Shown piece by piece: positions 48,891 to 58,234 of a DNA stretch of 64,000 bases (positions within the stretch are counted from its first letter, which is position 1; each line of letters opens with the position of its first letter). Under the pieces are notes generated by a model, which did not search any database, was not told where the DNA came from, and worked only from the letters and a program-made list of their open reading frames with translations. Made by a program: the position numbers and the translations under genes. Source of the DNA: Anaeromyxobacter dehalogenans 2CP-1 (GTDB lineage: Bacteria > Myxococcota > Myxococcia > Myxococcales > Anaeromyxobacteraceae); contig NC_011891.1 in assembly GCF_000022145.1 (NCBI RefSeq), forward strand, positions 310,001-374,000. The letters are read 5' to 3'.

Positions 48891-51587
48891 GGGGGTGCCG
48901 TCGGGGTCCACCACCACCGGCCGCGGGACCCCGGCCTTCTCGAGCTGGGGCAGCACGGCCTTCCGGTCGCCGACCAGGACGACCGTGAGCCCGCCGAAGG
49001 CGTACGGCCCTGTCCTCGCCTCGGCGGCGGCGCGGGCGGGCTCGACCGAGGCGAGCGCCTCGGCCTCGCGCCGGAGCGCGTCGGGCGGGCGGCCCTCCAG
49101 GACCGCCGCGGCGAGCGCGTCGGCGAGCCCGGCGGTGGTCTGGATCTCCTCCACCGTCCGGTGCCGCGCCGTCTCGCGTGCCTTCGCGGTCTCGGCCGCG
49201 TCCACGCCCGCGGCGGCGAGCCCGTCCAGCTCGCGCCGCAGCTCCACGAGCGCCGCGCCCGTCACCTCGGTCTGCACCGCCGCGCCGGCGGTGAACAGCC
49301 CCTGCCCGCCCTCGGTCTCGAACGCGCTCCGCGCGCCGTAGGTGTAGCCGTGCTTCTCGCGCAGGTTCTGGTTCAGGCGCGAGGTGAAGCTCCCGCCGAG
49401 CACCACGTTCACGAGCTCGCGGAGCGCGCGCGCCGGCTCGGCCGCGGGGGCCACCGGGCGCGCCAGGAGGATGCGGGTCTGCGGGGCGCCGGGTCGATCC
49501 ACCAGCAGGACGCGCCCGCCCGGCGAGGTGGTCAGCGGGGCCGGCGCCGCCGCGGGCGCCGGGCCGGTGCCGCGCCAGGCGCCGAGCCGCGGCGCGAGCA
49601 GGCGCCGGAGCGCCGCCGGATCGACGTCGCCCGCCACCACCAGCGTCGCGCCGCGCGGGTCGAGCAGCCGCGGCGCGAGCCGGCGCACGTCGTCGAGCGT
49701 GACGGTGCGCACCGTGGCGGCCCAGCCGTCCACCGGCCGGCCGCGCGGGTCGCCCCTGCCGAAGATCGCCGCCGCGGCCACCACCGGCGCCACCTTGCGC
49801 GGGTCGTCGGGCCGGGCCTCCAGGCGCGCCAGCGCCAGCGCCGCCTCGCGCTCGAAGTCGGCGCGCGCCAGGTTCGGGCGGAGCACCGCGTCCGCGAACA
49901 GGTCGAGCGCGGGGGCGAGGTGGGCGGAGAGCCCGCTCACCGACACCTGGAGCGAGGCGGGGCGCGCCTCGGCCTCGACGCTCGCGCCGAGCGCGCGGAT
50001 GGCGTCGGCGTACTCCGCGGCGCTGCGCCCGCCCGCGCCGGACGTGAGCAGCTCGGCGAGGATGGGCGCGAGCCCGGCCTTCTCGGCCGGGACCGCGGCG
50101 GCGCCGCCGGGCAGGACCAGGTGCGCCGCGAACAGCCCGGTGCCCGGGCGCGGCGCGACCCGCACCTCGAGGCCGTTCGCGAGCCGGAACACCTCCGGCG
50201 CGGGCGGATCGAACGGGCGGGCGGCGAGCGGCGGCGGCGGGGCGTCGGGGATCTCCGCCTTCGCGGAGCCGGCGCGGGCGGGGAGGACGCGCAGGTCGAG
50301 CCGGCCCTCGCCCAGGCCGCGGGCGGCCACGCGCAGGCCGGCGGCGGTGGCGGAGGTGATGCGGGCGAGGTCGCGGGCGAAGCCGTCCGGCTCGCCGTAG
50401 TAGGCGAGGTACTCGTTCAGCTTGTCGGCGCGGTGCACGAGGTGCTCTCGCTCCTCGCGCCGGCGGCGCTCCGCCTGCGCGCGCACGCGGGCGAGCTCGC
50501 GCGCCTCGGGCCCCTTCGCCTGCAGCGCCGCGAGCACCGCCAGCGCCTCGCGCTTCACCCGCTCCAGGTCGGCGCCGGGCGTGCCGGTCACCTCCACGCG
50601 GAACAGCGAGCCGAGCCGCCCGGGGTCGAGGTACGCGGTCACCGACTCGGCGAGCCGCAGCTCCTGCACGAGCCGACGGTCGAGGCGCGACGACGGCCCC
50701 TCCGCCAGCACGTCGGCGAGGAGCTCCAGCTCCGCCGAGCCCTCGGCGTAGGCGGCGGGCGCGTGCCACGCGAGGATGAGCTTCGGCAGCTCCACCCGGT
50801 CGGACAGGATCCGGCGCACCTCGCGCTCGAGCCGCACCGGCGCCGCGCGCGCGGGCGCGGGCGGCGCGCGCAGCGGGACGGCGCCGAACAGCTGCTCCAC
50901 GAGCGGGCGCACCTCGTCCGGCCGGAAGTCGCCCGCCACCACCAGCGTCGCGTTCGCGGGCACGTACCAGGTCCGGAAGAAGCCCTTCACGTCCTCGAGC
51001 GTGGCCGCCTCGAGGTCCGCGTGGCTGCCGATCACCGGGTGGTGGTACGGGTGGCCCTCCGGGTACATGACCTCGGGGACGACCAGCTCGGCGGCGCCGT
51101 AGGGCGTGTTCTCGTAGCTCTGCCGCCGCTCGTTGCGCACCACCCCGCGCTGCAGGTCGAGCTTCTCCTGGGTCATCGCGTCGGCGAGCGCCTGCAGCCG
51201 GTCCGCGTCCAGCCAGAGCAGCGTGGGGAGGAGCTGCGAGGGCCCGACGCTGTAGTAGTTGGTCCGGTCCGACGAGGTGGACGCGTTGTTGGAGCCGCCC
51301 CCCGACTCCATGATCACGTCGAAGCGGTTCCCGGGGACGCGGTTCGTCCCCATGAACATGAGGTGCTCGAACAGGTGCGCGAACCCGGTGCGCCCGGGCG
51401 CCTCGTCCTTCGAGCCCACCTGGAACCAGGTGTCCACCGCCACCTGCGGCAGCCGGTGGTCGGGCGCGAGCACCACGGTCAGGCCGTTCGGCAGCGAGAA
51501 GCTGGTGAGCTCGAGCGGCGGCGCGGCGGGGGCGGCGGCGAGGGCGAGGGCGGCGAGCGGGACGAGCGGGACGAGCGGCGCGAGCAT
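48873..51587 (-). CDS. M16 family zinc metallopeptidase
   Basis: A 904-residue secreted peptidase of the pitrilysin/insulinase family, with a signal peptide (LVPLAALALAAAPAAP). The N-terminal half carries the inverted zinc motif HLFEHLMF with a downstream Glu in RNERRQSYEN, and a second M16-like half lacks the motif, as in two-domain single-chain enzymes. ATG 51587 has GGAGGAA upstream. The role is probably degradation of peptides in the periplasm. Its last codons lie in repeat copy A. Confidence 0.88.
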   Translation of the reverse strand: MLAPLVPLVPLAALALAAAPAAPPLELTSFSLPNGLTVVLAPDHRLPQVAVDTWFQVGSKDEAPGRTGFAHLFEHLMFMGTNRVPGNRFDVIMESGGGSNNASTSSDRTNYYSVGPSQLLPTLLWLDADRLQALADAMTQEKLDLQRGVVRNERRQSYENTPYGAAELVVPEVMYPEGHPYHHPVIGSHADLEAATLEDVKGFFRTWYVPANATLVVAGDFRPDEVRPLVEQLFGAVPLRAPPAPARAAPVRLEREVRRILSDRVELPKLILAWHAPAAYAEGSAELELLADVLAEGPSSRLDRRLVQELRLAESVTAYLDPGRLGSLFRVEVTGTPGADLERVKREALAVLAALQAKGPEARELARVRAQAERRRREEREHLVHRADKLNEYLAYYGEPDGFARDLARITSATAAGLRVAARGLGEGRLDLRVLPARAGSAKAEIPDAPPPPLAARPFDPPAPEVFRLANGLEVRVAPRPGTGLFAAHLVLPGGAAAVPAEKAGLAPILAELLTSGAGGRSAAEYADAIRALGASVEAEARPASLQVSVSGLSAHLAPALDLFADAVLRPNLARADFEREAALALARLEARPDDPRKVAPVVAAAAIFGRGDPRGRPVDGWAATVRTVTLDDVRRLAPRLLDPRGATLVVAGDVDPAALRRLLAPRLGAWRGTGPAPAAAPAPLTTSPGGRVLLVDRPGAPQTRILLARPVAPAAEPARALRELVNVVLGGSFTSRLNQNLREKHGYTYGARSAFETEGGQGLFTAGAAVQTEVTGAALVELRRELDGLAAAGVDAAETAKARETARHRTVEEIQTTAGLADALAAAVLEGRPPDALRREAEALASVEPARAAAEARTGPYAFGGLTVVLVGDRKAVLPQLEKAGVPRPVVVDPDGTPVPDPE

Positions 51588-51664
51588 GCGGGTTCCTCCG
51601 GAGCGGGCAGGAAAGCACGCCTGCGGCACGGCGTCACGCAGCGCGAACGGCCGCGCCGGGGTGG

Positions 51665-51670
51665 TAGAAC
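51665..51670 (+). promoter_or_regulatory. -10 box TAGAAC abutting a GTG start
   Basis: TAGAAC lies 6 bases upstream of the GTG at 51677, the spacing expected if transcription begins on the start codon. No good -35 element is seen 17 bases upstream and no ribosome site is present. Confidence 0.35.
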
Positions 51671-51676
51671 GGGGCC

Positions 51677-51775
51677 GTGCGCCAGAAGCTCGCGCTCCTC
51701 GCCGCGCTCGCCGTCGGGGTGATCCTCCTCGCCGCGGCGGCGCTGTTCGCGCTGGCCCGGAGCCTCGCGCCGTGA
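51677..51775 (+). CDS. 32-residue membrane peptide
   Basis: GTG-initiated open reading frame encoding MRQKLALLAALAVGVILLAA and 12 more residues: a short basic start and one membrane helix. Its TGA overlaps the GTG of the ferric-reductase-like gene (GTGA), so it is translationally coupled to it. It is too short for routine gene calling. It may be a small subunit of the reductase (inference). Confidence 0.45.
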   Translation: MRQKLALLAALAVGVILLAAAALFALARSLAP

Positions 51776-53106
51776 GGGCGGTCCGCCTCCAGGACCTGAC
51801 CCGGGTCGGCCTCTGGATCGCGCTCTACGTGCTGCTCGCGCTGTACCCGCTGCTCTGGCTCGCCGCGGTGCCGGCGCCCGGCGGCGGCGGCGATCTCCGG
51901 CAGGAGCTCGCCGCGGCGCTCGGGTACCTCGGCCTGTCCATCATGGCGATGCAGTTCCTGCTCACGGCGCGCTTCCAGTGGCTGGCGCCGCCGTTCGGGA
52001 CCGACGTCGTCTACGCGTTCCACCGCCACGTGACCGCGGTCGCGCTCCTGTTCCTGCTGCTCCACCCGCTCGTCCTGCTCGGGCCGGGGCTGGGCGGCAT
52101 GGCGGAGTGGCTCGTGCCCTGGCGCGCCCCGGGCCCGGTCGCCGCCGGGGTCTGGTCGCTGTACGCGCTCCTCGTCCTCGCGGTGACGTCCTACGGCCGG
52201 CGGCGCCTGCGCCTGCCGTACGAGGCCTGGCGCGCGCTGCACGGCGTCGCCGCGACGGCGGCGGTGCTGCTCGGCCTGTGGCACGCGGCCGCGGCCCGGC
52301 GGCTCCTCGCCGGCCCCGTCACCCGGGTGATGTGGATCGCCTGGACGCTGGCCTGGGTGGCGCTGCTGCTGCGCGTGCGGATCGCGAAGCCGCTCGCGCT
52401 CCGCGCCCGGCCCTACCGCGTCCGCGAGGTCCGGCCCGAGCGCGGCGACGCCGTGACGCTGGTGCTCGATCCCGAGGGCCACGAGGGCTTCCGCTTCCGC
52501 GCCGGCCAGTTCGCCTGGCTCACGCTGGGCGCCTCGCCGTTCGCGGCGCGCGAGCACCCGTTCTCGATCTCCGGCAGCTCGCAGCGCGCGCCGAGGGTGG
52601 AGCTCACCGTGAAGGCGCTCGGCGACTTCACCCGGCGCGTCCAGGCCACGCGGCCCGGCGCGCGCGCCTGGGTGGACGGGCCCTACGGCACGATGAGCGT
52701 GGACGCGTTCCCGGACGCGGACGGGTACCTGTTCGTCGCGGGCGGAATCGGCATCGCGCCCTGCCTGTCGATGCTGCGCACGCTCGCGGATCGCGGCGAT
52801 CGCCGCCCGCACCAGCTCGTGTTCGGCACCGGCCGCTGGGAGCGGACCCCGTTTCGCGAGGCGCTCGCCGAGCTCGCCACCCGGCTCGACCTCACCGTGG
52901 TGCACGTGCTCGAGCACCCGCCGGATGGCTGGACGGGCGAGGTGGGCGTGGTGGGCGAGGACGTGCTGCGCCGCCACCTGCCGCGCGGGCACCGCGGCTG
53001 CCTCGTGTGCGGGCCGCCGGCGATGATGGACGCGGTGGAGACGGCGCTGGTGCGGCTCGGCGTCCCGCTCCGCGACATCCACTCCGAGCGGTTCGACCTG
53101 GTGTGA
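51772..53106 (+). CDS. ferric reductase-like transmembrane flavocytochrome
   Basis: A 444-residue protein in the FRE/NOX-like group. Five or six membrane helices carry heme-ligand histidines (FHRHVTAVALLFLLLHPLVLL and LHGVAATAAVLLGLWHAA). A cytoplasmic FAD domain (REHPFSISGSS) and NAD domain (GGIGIAPCLSML, CLVCGPPAMMDAVE) follow. It transfers electrons from NADH through FAD and hemes across the membrane; the acceptor is not known. The GTG overlaps the preceding small ORF stop, and a hairpin follows the gene. Confidence 0.83.
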   Translation: MRAVRLQDLTRVGLWIALYVLLALYPLLWLAAVPAPGGGGDLRQELAAALGYLGLSIMAMQFLLTARFQWLAPPFGTDVVYAFHRHVTAVALLFLLLHPLVLLGPGLGGMAEWLVPWRAPGPVAAGVWSLYALLVLAVTSYGRRRLRLPYEAWRALHGVAATAAVLLGLWHAAAARRLLAGPVTRVMWIAWTLAWVALLLRVRIAKPLALRARPYRVREVRPERGDAVTLVLDPEGHEGFRFRAGQFAWLTLGASPFAAREHPFSISGSSQRAPRVELTVKALGDFTRRVQATRPGARAWVDGPYGTMSVDAFPDADGYLFVAGGIGIAPCLSMLRTLADRGDRRPHQLVFGTGRWERTPFREALAELATRLDLTVVHVLEHPPDGWTGEVGVVGEDVLRRHLPRGHRGCLVCGPPAMMDAVETALVRLGVPLRDIHSERFDLV

Positions 53107-53120
53107 CGCAGGGTGATGAA

Positions 53121-53158
53121 GGGCCCGCCGCCCGGGGGGGACGGACGGCGGCGGGCCC
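53121..53158. terminator. hairpin terminator between convergent genes
   Basis: A perfect 12-bp stem GGGCCCGCCGCC (53121-53132) / GGCGGCGGGCCC (53147-53158) with a 14-nt loop lies between the flavocytochrome and cupredoxin genes. It has no strong T-tract. Confidence 0.6.
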
Positions 53159-53200
53159 ACGGCCAGGCGATCCGCCCGGCGACCGCGACGGCGACTGCGA

Positions 53201-53641
53201 CTACTCGACCACCAGGTTGCCGGCGATCATGTCCATGCCGCACGCGAACCGGTACGTGCCCGGCGCCTTCGGCTTCACCGTCACCGTCACCGCCTGGTCG
53301 AGCGGCAGCGGCTGGTTCACGCCGAAGTCCTTCATCACGATCTCGGTGGCGCAGGTGCGCTGCACCTTGCGCGTCACCACCAGCTTCACGGTCTCGCCGG
53401 TCTTGGCCTTCACCTCGGCGGGCGTGAAGCCGTCGGACGTCACCGTGACCGGGATGGTCCGGACGCCCTTCTTCACCGCGCCCGCGACGGCGGTGGCCGC
53501 GGCCGGCACCGCCTTCGCGCCGTGCTCGGCGTGCGCCTTGTGGGCCGGGCAGTTCTCGCACCCGCCCTCCTCGCCGGCGGAGGCGAGCGCGGGGGCGGCG
53601 AGGGCGAGCAGGGCGGCGGGGGCGAGCTTCCACAGGTTCAT
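53201..53641 (-). CDS. cupredoxin-domain secreted protein
   Basis: A 146-residue protein with a signal peptide (ALLALAAPALASA), a Cys-rich mature start (GCENCPAHKAHAEH) and a cupredoxin fold (about 60-146). TCATEIVMKDFG and YRFACGMDMIAGNL give candidate Cys/Met copper ligands. It may bind copper or act as a periplasmic electron carrier; it faces the flavocytochrome gene, but a shared function is not shown. The ribosome site AGGAGAA supports the start. Confidence 0.72.
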   Translation of the reverse strand: MNLWKLAPAALLALAAPALASAGEEGGCENCPAHKAHAEHGAKAVPAAATAVAGAVKKGVRTIPVTVTSDGFTPAEVKAKTGETVKLVVTRKVQRTCATEIVMKDFGVNQPLPLDQAVTVTVKPKAPGTYRFACGMDMIAGNLVVE

Positions 53642-53886
53642 GCGGTTCTCCTGACAGGGTTCGGCCGATCACCACAGCATGGGGCGTGCCGGCCCGCGAA
53701 CGCGGCGAAGTGCCCGGGATCCGACGGTGGTGGCCGGGCGCGAGGTGCCGCCGTCCGCTACACTGTGACCGGGGCGGTCACGGCCGCCGCGCCCCGCGGC
53801 CACCCAGGGCGCCCGGAAGTCCGCCTGGACGCCGCCGGTTCGGATCCTGCAAAGCCGTCGAGGCGACGCCCGAGAGACCTCCCGCG

Positions 53887-55359
53887 ATGATGCACGCCAC
53901 CGGTACCGCCAAGCGGCTCGCCCTCGGGCTCGGGGCGCTCGTGCTGTTGCTGGCGATCGCGTCCGCGGCGGCGATCATCGGCTCCGCCCGCATCCACCGC
54001 GGCATCGCCGAGACCATGCGGCGCGAGGAGGGCGTGCGCCTCTCCCTCGAGCTGGCGAGCGCGGTGCGCGACCAGTACGCGCACCAGGCGCACACCATCA
54101 TCATCGGCGACGGCAGCCACCTCGGCTTCTACGCCGAGTCGCGCGACACGGTGCTGCGGCTCACCCGCGCGCTCCGGCAGGCGGCCGACCGCCCCGAGGA
54201 GCGCTCGCTCGTCGATCGCATCGAGGCGGAGAGCGGCCGCCTCGACCGCATCTTCCGCGACTCGATCGTGCCCGCGGTGCTCCGCGGCGAGCGCCAGAGC
54301 GTGCAGGAGGAGCACGGGCGGGCGCAGCTCGTGGTGACGCACATCCAGGACCTCACCCAGGAGCTGGTCTCGCGCTTCGAGGCGCAGATCGCGCAGGCGC
54401 GCGCCGGCGCCGACCAGGCCGAGCGGCGCACGCTCGCGGTGCTGGTCGCGATCCTGGTGGCGGCGCCGCTCGTGGCCGCGGCGGTGAGCCTCGCCATCGG
54501 ACGGTCCATCGCGGTGCCGGTGGCGCAGCTCCAGGCGGGCGCGGCCCGGATCGCGGAGGGCGACCTCGACACGCGCATCGAGGTGCGCGGCGCGCCGGAG
54601 CTGGTGTCGCTGGCGCGGCGCTGGAACGAGATGACCGCGGCGGTGCGCGACCACCAGGAGCAGCTCGTCCGCTCGGAGAAGCTGGCCGGCATCGGCCGCC
54701 TCGCCGCCGGGGTGGCCCACGAGATCAACAACCCGCTCGGCGTGATCCTCGGCTACGCGAAGCTCCTGCGGAAGAAGGCCGACGGCGCGCTCGCCGAGGA
54801 CCTGGCGGTGGTGGAGGAGGAGGCGCTCCGCGCCAAGCACATCGTGGACGGGCTGCTCGACCTCTCCCGGCCGCTCCCCCCGCCCTCGGAGCAGGTGGAC
54901 CTGCGCGCGCTCGCGGAGGACGTGGTGGCGCGGCTGCGCGAGGCGCGGCTGCTGGAGGGCGTGTCGGCGGAGGTGGAGGGCGAGGCGAGCGCGCCCGGCC
55001 ACGCCGAGAAGCTGCGACAGGTGCTCGTGAACCTGGTGCGGAACGCCGGTGAGGCCTCCGGGCCGGGCGGGCGCGTGGCGGTGCGGCTGCGCGAGCGGGA
55101 CGGCGTGGCGGAGCTCACCGTGCGGGACTCCGGCCCGGGCATCCCCGCCGCGGCCCGCGGGAAGATGTTCGAGCCGTTCTTCACCACCAAGCCGCGCGGC
55201 ACGGGCCTGGGGCTCGCGGTGTCGCGCGCCATCGCGCGCGCCCACGGCGGCGAGCTGGCGGTCGCGGCGGCGGCGGAGGGCGGCGCCTGCTTCGCGCTCA
55301 CGCTGCCCACGGCGCCCGCGGCGGCCCGGCGGCGGGCCGCGGGAGGAGCGAAGCCATGA
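53887..55359 (+). CDS. membrane sensor histidine kinase (NtrB-like partner)
   Basis: A 490-residue kinase with two membrane helices (about 11-33 and 180-202) around a periplasmic sensor, a HAMP domain (about 203-255, RSIAVPVAQLQAGAARIAEGDL), the phosphoacceptor GVAHEINNPLGVIL with His278, and an ATPase domain (NLVRNAGEASGPGG, GTGLGLAVSRAIARAHGG). The ATG at 53887 is followed by a second ATG; the first is used. It overlaps the NtrC-type regulator by ATGA. Confidence 0.87.
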   Translation: MMHATGTAKRLALGLGALVLLLAIASAAAIIGSARIHRGIAETMRREEGVRLSLELASAVRDQYAHQAHTIIIGDGSHLGFYAESRDTVLRLTRALRQAADRPEERSLVDRIEAESGRLDRIFRDSIVPAVLRGERQSVQEEHGRAQLVVTHIQDLTQELVSRFEAQIAQARAGADQAERRTLAVLVAILVAAPLVAAAVSLAIGRSIAVPVAQLQAGAARIAEGDLDTRIEVRGAPELVSLARRWNEMTAAVRDHQEQLVRSEKLAGIGRLAAGVAHEINNPLGVILGYAKLLRKKADGALAEDLAVVEEEALRAKHIVDGLLDLSRPLPPPSEQVDLRALAEDVVARLREARLLEGVSAEVEGEASAPGHAEKLRQVLVNLVRNAGEASGPGGRVAVRLRERDGVAELTVRDSGPGIPAAARGKMFEPFFTTKPRGTGLGLAVSRAIARAHGGELAVAAAAEGGACFALTLPTAPAAARRRAAGGAKP

Positions 55360-56753
55360 CGGGCGGGCCGGTGCGCGTGCTGGTGGCGGACGACAAGGAG
55401 AACATGCGCAAGCTGCTCGCGAAGATCCTCGCGGACGGCTACGCGGTGGAGGAGGCCGAGGACGGCGCCCGCGCGCTCTCCCTCGTCGCCACGCGTCCGT
55501 ACGACGTGGTCGTCACCGACATCCGCATGCCGGGCGCGGACGGGTTCGAGCTGCTCGGCGCGGTGAAGGCGCGCGCGCCCGACACCGAGGTGGTGATGAT
55601 GACCGGCTACGCCACCATCGCCGACGCGGTGCGGGCCATGCGCATGGGCGCGTTCGACTACCTCGAGAAGCCGTTCGACCCCGACGCGGCGCTGGCCGTG
55701 GTGGCGCGCGCGGCCGAGCACAAGCGCCTCGCCGACGCCGCCCGGCGCGACGACGCCTCCGGCGGCGAGCCGTCCTCCTTCCACAACCTGGTGGGCCGCA
55801 GCGCGCGCATGCGCGCCGTCTACGGGCTCCTCGACAAGGCGGCCGGGCTCGACATCACCGTCCTGCTGCTGGGCGAGACCGGCACCGGCAAGGAGCTGGC
55901 GGCCCGCGCCATCCACTACCACTCGGCCCGGCGCGAGCGGCGCTTCGTGCCGGTGAACTGCGGGGCGCTCCCGGCGGAGCTGGTGGAGAGCGAGCTGTTC
56001 GGGCACGCGCGCGGCGCGTTCACCGGCGCCGCCGCGGCGAAGGCCGGCCTGTTCGAGGAGGCGCAGGGCGGGTCGCTGTTCCTCGACGAGGTGGGCGAGC
56101 TGCCGCTCCCGGCCCAGGTGAAGCTGAACCGCGCGCTGCAGGAGCGGGAGATCCGGCGGGTGGGCGACACGCAGCCGCTCAAGGTGGACGTGCGCGTCAT
56201 CGCCGCCACGCACCGCGATCTCCGCGAGGAGGTGCGGGCCGGCCGCTTCCGCGAGGACCTGTTCTACCGGCTGCACGTGTTCCCGGTGACGCTCCCGCCG
56301 CTCCGCGAGCGGGCCGAGGACGTGCCGCTGCTCGCGCAGCACTTCCTCGCGAAGCACGCGCGCGCGCTCCGGCGCGAGCTGGCCGGCGGGTTCGACCCGG
56401 AGGCGCTCCGGCGCCTGGCGGGCTATCCGTGGCCCGGCAACGTGCGCGAGCTCGAGAACGCGGTCGAGCGGGCGGTGGCGGTCTCGTCGGGCGACCGCGT
56501 CCGCGTCGCCGACCTCCCGGCCGAGGTGGCCGGCGCGGCGCCGGCCGGGCCGGAGCCGGCGGATCTCGCGAAGCTCCCGTACAAGGAGGCGGTGGCGGAG
56601 GCGCGCGACCGCACCTCGCGCGAGTACCTGGTGGCGCTGCTGGCCGAGTTCGGCGGCAACGTGACCCGCGCCGCCGAGCGCGCCGGCATGGAGCGCGAGA
56701 GCCTCCACCGGCTGCTGCGCCGGTACGGGCTCCGCTCCGACGACTTCAAGTAG
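55356..56753 (+). CDS. sigma-54-dependent response regulator (NtrC family)
   Basis: A 465-residue regulator: receiver domain (1-120) with phospho-Asp55 ([13 protein letters not shown]), AAA+ domain with Walker A GETGTGKE (173-180) and the sigma-54 contact motif GAFTGA (220-225), and a Fis-type HTH (about 425-465, [21 protein letters not shown]). It activates sigma-54 RNA polymerase when phosphorylated by the kinase encoded just upstream. Target promoters are not known. Confidence 0.93.
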   Translation: MTGGPVRVLVADDKENMRKLLAKILADGYAVEEAEDGARALSLVATRPYDVVVTDIRMPGADGFELLGAVKARAPDTEVVMMTGYATIADAVRAMRMGAFDYLEKPFDPDAALAVVARAAEHKRLADAARRDDASGGEPSSFHNLVGRSARMRAVYGLLDKAAGLDITVLLLGETGTGKELAARAIHYHSARRERRFVPVNCGALPAELVESELFGHARGAFTGAAAAKAGLFEEAQGGSLFLDEVGELPLPAQVKLNRALQEREIRRVGDTQPLKVDVRVIAATHRDLREEVRAGRFREDLFYRLHVFPVTLPPLRERAEDVPLLAQHFLAKHARALRRELAGGFDPEALRRLAGYPWPGNVRELENAVERAVAVSSGDRVRVADLPAEVAGAAPAGPEPADLAKLPYKEAVAEARDRTSREYLVALLAEFGGNVTRAAERAGMERESLHRLLRRYGLRSDDFK

Positions 56754-56834
56754 GCGGTCCGCGCCCGGAGCCGCGCGCGCCGGCGCCGGTGGACGGCGCG
56801 GTCTCGGCGCGGCATACCGGAGGCGGAGGTGGCG

Positions 56835-57314
56835 ATGGAGATCCTGCTCTACGCGCTCGGCGCCGCCGCGCTCGTCGCCGGGGTGGCCGGCGTGGTCCTG
56901 CCGGTGCTGCCGGGATCGCTGCTGCTCGTGGCGGGCGCCGTGCTGGTGGCGTGGGCCGGGGACTTCCAGCGCGTGGGCTGGGGCACCGTGGCCGTCGCGG
57001 CGGTGCTCTCGGTCGCGATCTGGGCGGTGGACTGGCTCGCGAGCGTGCTCGGCGCGAAGGCGTTCGGCGCGTCCGGCTGGGCCGTGGCGGGCGCGGGCGT
57101 GGGGCTGCTGGTGGGGTTCTTCCTCGGGCTGCCCGGGATCGTGCTCGGGCCCGCGGTGGGCGCGATCGCGTTCGAGTACGCGCGGAACCCCGACGTGAAG
57201 CGGGCGCTCAAGGCGGGCGTGGGCGCGTTCCTCGGGTTCGTGCTGGGGAGCGCCGTGAAGGTGGCGCTCGCGTTCGCCGTGGTCGGCGCGGTGGCGCTGG
57301 CGCTGATCTGGTAG
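56835..57314 (+). CDS. DUF456 membrane protein
   Basis: A 159-residue integral membrane protein with five or six short hydrophobic helices and Gly-rich loops, in which the motif LPGSLLLVAGAVLVAW is typical of DUF456. Function is unknown. The ATG has GGAGG five bases upstream. An upstream GTG at 56829 is an alternative start. Confidence 0.72.
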   Translation: MEILLYALGAAALVAGVAGVVLPVLPGSLLLVAGAVLVAWAGDFQRVGWGTVAVAAVLSVAIWAVDWLASVLGAKAFGASGWAVAGAGVGLLVGFFLGLPGIVLGPAVGAIAFEYARNPDVKRALKAGVGAFLGFVLGSAVKVALAFAVVGAVALALIW

Positions 57315-57332
57315 GCGGCGCCGGTCCGGCCG

Positions 57333-58028
57333 CTACGGCCGGGGCGCGCCGAGCCGGCCGGCCCGCGACGCGTCCGAGGTGCGCGCGCACACCGGGCCCG
57401 CCGCGGCCGACGCATTGCCGGCGGCGTCGCGGGCGCGGACGGACCAGCAGTGCTCCCGCCCCGGCACGAGCCCCGCCTCCACCGCGTCCGTCGCGGCGGC
57501 GCCCGCGCGCGCCACCACGTGCCCGTCGCGCAGGAGCTCGTAGCCCGCGACCGCCACGTCGTCGTGCGACGGCGACCAGGAGACCATCGCGCTCTCCGTT
57601 CCCAGGGCGCTCGCGCCGGGCGCGCCGGGAGGGGTGGGCGCGACCAGGTCCGGCGTCCGCACGCACGCCGCCGGCGACGCCGGCGAGCGGTTCCCGGCGG
57701 CGTCCACCGCGCGAACGGCGTAGCAGTAGGCGCGGGCGGGGCCCACCTGGCGGTCGTCGAGCGGCGGCGCCTCCGCGTGGAGCACGCGGTCGCCCACCAG
57801 CACCTCGTACGCGGCGCCATCCGTCGCGCCGGCGCCCGGCTTCCAGCGCAGCACCACGTGACGGTCGGTGACGGCGCGTGCGTCGAGGTCGCGGGGCGGG
57901 TCGGGCGCGCGCGGCGCGGCGGCGGGCGCCACCGAGGCCGGCGATGGGCCGGGCCGCGGCGCGGCGCGCTCGCAGGCGAGCGCGGCGGCGAGCACGGACG
58001 CGAGGACGGCGACACGCGAGCCGAACAT
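57333..58028 (-). CDS. fibronectin type III domain lipoprotein
   Basis: A 231-residue lipoprotein with lipobox LALAC (Cys19), an Ala/Pro spacer and two FN3-like domains (about 42-125 and 130-220; PPRDLDARAVTDRHVVLRW and PPGAPGASALGTESAMVSW). Extra Cys residues in each domain could form disulfides. ATG 58028 has GGGGAGG upstream. It is likely a surface or periplasmic binding protein with no known ligand. Confidence 0.72.
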   Translation of the reverse strand: MFGSRVAVLASVLAAALACERAAPRPGPSPASVAPAAAPRAPDPPRDLDARAVTDRHVVLRWKPGAGATDGAAYEVLVGDRVLHAEAPPLDDRQVGPARAYCYAVRAVDAAGNRSPASPAACVRTPDLVAPTPPGAPGASALGTESAMVSWSPSHDDVAVAGYELLRDGHVVARAGAAATDAVEAGLVPGREHCWSVRARDAAGNASAAAGPVCARTSDASRAGRLGAPRP

Positions 58029-58234
58029 TGCCTCCCCCCAGTGCGGCGCCCCGGAGCCGGGAGCACCGCTGCGCGGCGAGGCCACCGCGCACCGGCCGGC
58101 AGGTTAGCACGCCACCTTCGGACCGCCCTGACACAGGGGCGGGGGACGGGGTCGTTCCGACGGGTGCGACCCGATGTGCCCCTCCGACGCCTGGCCGGGC
58201 AGGCCTCCCCCGGCTCGGCTACCATCTCCGGCCC

